NCBI GenBank assembly: GCA_003483565.1
Contig: DMYZ01000013.1
Coordinates: 1 to 23,943, forward strand
DNA from: Prevotella sp.
GTDB taxonomy: Bacteria; Bacteroidota; Bacteroidia; Bacteroidales; Bacteroidaceae
Reading direction: 5' to 3'
DNA length: 23,943 nt
Notes under the pieces: generated by a model
Seen by the model: only the letters and a program-made list of their open reading frames with translations
The model's database searches: none
What the model was told of the DNA's origin: nothing
Shown here: positions 22,383 to 23,943 of the stretch, in pieces
Layout: each line of letters begins with the position of its first letter
Position numbering within the stretch: position 1 is the stretch's first letter
Program-made: the position numbers and the translations under genes

Positions 22383-23657
22383 ATGAGAGTATTAATCGTC
22401 AATACTTCAGAGAATACCGGCGGAGCTGCTGTTGCTGCTAACCGGTTGAAGGATGCTTTGAACACGAATGGAGTCAAGGCAAAAATGCTGGTAAGAGATA
22501 AAGTCTCTGATGATATCACTGTTGTCGGGCTGAAGGAGTCGATACGCAACCGGTGGAATTTCCTATGGGATCGTTTTGGTATTTTTCGTCATTTACATTT
22601 TTCCAAGGATCATCTTTGGGAAATTGATACAGCTTCCTGTGGTACGGATATTACTAAATTGCGAGAGTTTAAGGAGGCTGATGTTATTCATCTGGCATGG
22701 ATTAATCAGGGGATATTATCCTTAAAAGGGATTCGTCAAATATTAAGGTCTGGCAAGCCCATTGTCTGGACAATGCATGATTTTTGGCCTGCTACAGGAA
22801 TCTGCCATTATCCAGGAGAATGCGATCATCTTCAGACACATTGTTCTAATTGCCCGTTACTGCCCGGTGATGGTTCTTCTCATGATTTATCTTATAAGAT
22901 ATGGAACAAGAAAAAAGACCTTTATAAGGATGAGAATATTTATTTTGTTGCCTGCAGTAACTGGCTTTTGAAACAGGTTAAAGCCAGTGGACTCTTTTTA
23001 GGTCAGCGTATGCTTAGTATTCCCAACCCTATAGATACACATCTCTATCATCCTATGGACAAGGCAGAAGCTCGCCTGCGTGCTAGTTTGCCGGAGGATA
23101 AAAGGCTTATTCTTTTCGTTTCTCAGAAGGTTACTGATGCCCGTAAAGGTATGAACTATTTTGTCAAGGCTGTTGAGCAATTAGTTATGGCTCATCCAGA
23201 GATGAAAGAGAACACGGGAATAGCCCTTCTCGGTGGCCATTCCGAGGAACTTGCCGGTTCTCTTCCCTTACCTGTTTATCCTTTGGGATACATCAATGAT
23301 CAGCGAAAGATAGTCTGTGTATATAATTCGGCAGATGTATTTGTCCTTCCATCGTTGGAGGACAATCTTCCGAATACCATTATGGAGGCCATGGCTTGCG
23401 GCGTACCTTGTGTCGGTTTTAAGGTTGGTGGTATTCCTGAGATGATAGATCATCAGAAAACGGGTTATGTAGCCCAGCCTAAGAATGCATCAGATCTAGC
23501 TCGTGGAATAGACTGGGTGCTTCATGAAGCTGATGCCGGGCAGTTAAGCCAAAGTGCACTTCATAAAGTTTCTGTCAACTATTCCAAACGGGTGGTGGCC
23601 TTGAAGTATATAGAAGTATATAATGAGGCAATAGCTTTTAGAAAATATAAATTATGA
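22383..23657 (+). CDS. GT4 family glycosyltransferase with a cysteine cluster
   Basis: 424 residues, full GT-B architecture. The N-terminal domain has GGAAVAANRL (13-22) for the acceptor-side loop and WTMHDFWPATG (129-139). The C-terminal domain has FVSQKVTDARKGMNYF, then the EX7E-type donor site SLEDNLPNTIMEAMACGVP (324-342) and GGIPEMI (349-355). This is close to WcaL-like transferases of colanic-acid or capsule loci; donor unknown. Four cysteines at 141, 147, 154 and 157 sit just after the MHDFWP motif and could bind zinc, a feature I recall in related Bacteroidales transferases. The stop overlaps the start of the next gene (ATGA), indicating translational coupling. Confidence 0.9.
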   Translation: MRVLIVNTSENTGGAAVAANRLKDALNTNGVKAKMLVRDKVSDDITVVGLKESIRNRWNFLWDRFGIFRHLHFSKDHLWEIDTASCGTDITKLREFKEADVIHLAWINQGILSLKGIRQILRSGKPIVWTMHDFWPATGICHYPGECDHLQTHCSNCPLLPGDGSSHDLSYKIWNKKKDLYKDENIYFVACSNWLLKQVKASGLFLGQRMLSIPNPIDTHLYHPMDKAEARLRASLPEDKRLILFVSQKVTDARKGMNYFVKAVEQLVMAHPEMKENTGIALLGGHSEELAGSLPLPVYPLGYINDQRKIVCVYNSADVFVLPSLEDNLPNTIMEAMACGVPCVGFKVGGIPEMIDHQKTGYVAQPKNASDLARGIDWVLHEADAGQLSQSALHKVSVNYSKRVVALKYIEVYNEAIAFRKYKL

Positions 23658-23943
23658 TTACAATAACGGTAGTAACCATTACCTTTCAGGCTGAGAAGGT
23701 TCTGCAGCGTACGCTCGACAGTGTACTTAAACAGACTTATTCGCAGGTGGAGCATCTTATCATTGACGGTGCCTCCAAAGACCGTACTTTAGCTTTGGCT
23801 GAAGCATATAGCCGTCGTTCGGAAAAGCGTGCTACTGGTCATACTGTCTGTATTACTTCCGAACCAGATAAAGGTCTTTATGATGCGATGAATAAGGGTA
23901 TCAGACAGGCAACAGGTGATTATATTGTTTTTCTGAATGCTGG
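23654..23943 (+). CDS. GT2 family glycosyltransferase, 3'-truncated by the window edge
   Basis: Starts at ATG 23654, sharing four bases with the stop of the preceding gene, and is open to the end of the window (96 codons). My translation begins MITITVVTITFQAEKVLQRT and contains QTYSQVEHLIIDGASKDRT, then SEPDKGLYDAMNKGI and ATGDYIVFLNAG. These are the hallmarks of the GT2 subgroup with IDGxSxDxT, YDAMNKG and FLNAGD, common in LPS and capsule loci. The second half is outside the window, so donor and acceptor regions cannot be judged. It is co-transcribed and translationally coupled with the GT4 gene. Confidence 0.9.
   Translation, partial: MITITVVTITFQAEKVLQRTLDSVLKQTYSQVEHLIIDGASKDRTLALAEAYSRRSEKRATGHTVCITSEPDKGLYDAMNKGIRQATGDYIVFLNA

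Overview
The window looks like chromosomal DNA of a Bacteroidota bacterium, most likely class Bacteroidia and perhaps Prevotellaceae. The evidence is AT-rich DNA, repeated Bacteroidetes-type promoter elements (TTTG near -33, TAnnTTTG near -7), almost no Shine-Dalgarno sequences, a type IX secretion pair (porU-porV), and a capsule/LPS-style glycosyltransferase region. The genus is an inference from gene content only. I see no tRNA, rRNA, CRISPR, transposase or phage gene.

Region 1 (1-12780) is surface-polysaccharide territory. A 5'-truncated multi-pass membrane protein (DUF6080-like) and a full-length paralogue (2688-4034) flank a reverse-strand glycosyltransferase. A LicD-family protein (reverse) then diverges from a tight three-gene operon: an IspD/TarI-like cytidylyltransferase, a zinc polyol-phosphate dehydrogenase and a ribulose-phosphate-3-epimerase-family enzyme. 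Together these look like a pathway that makes a CDP-activated polyol and transfers its polyol-phosphate to a glycan. A reverse-strand operon follows, in transcription order: Wzx-type flippase, GT14-like glycosyltransferase and two tandem GT2 paralogues. A divergent GT-B glycosyltransferase (11731-12780) closes the region.

Region 2 (12781-16030) is the translation operon rplM-rpsI-rpsB-tsf. It has a long, structured 5' leader before rplM, a second structured stretch between rpsI and rpsB, and a strong intrinsic terminator after tsf.

Region 3 (16041-22007) starts at a consensus promoter and appears to be one operon: a fumarylacetoacetate-hydrolase-family protein, the T9SS sortase gene porU, the T9SS outer-membrane protein gene porV, and ispF. 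PorU attaches secreted cargo to anionic LPS in species where it has been studied, so its position beside polysaccharide genes makes sense, although a functional link is inferred.

Region 4 (22008-23943) holds what I consider the most interesting unlabelled element: a discrete small-RNA gene of roughly 195 nt (about 22140-22335) with its own promoter and intrinsic terminator. It has an 87-nt stretch without cytosine, a GCGA-capped hairpin and a closing helix. It is followed by a GT4 glycosyltransferase with its own promoter and by a translationally coupled GT2 gene cut by the window end.
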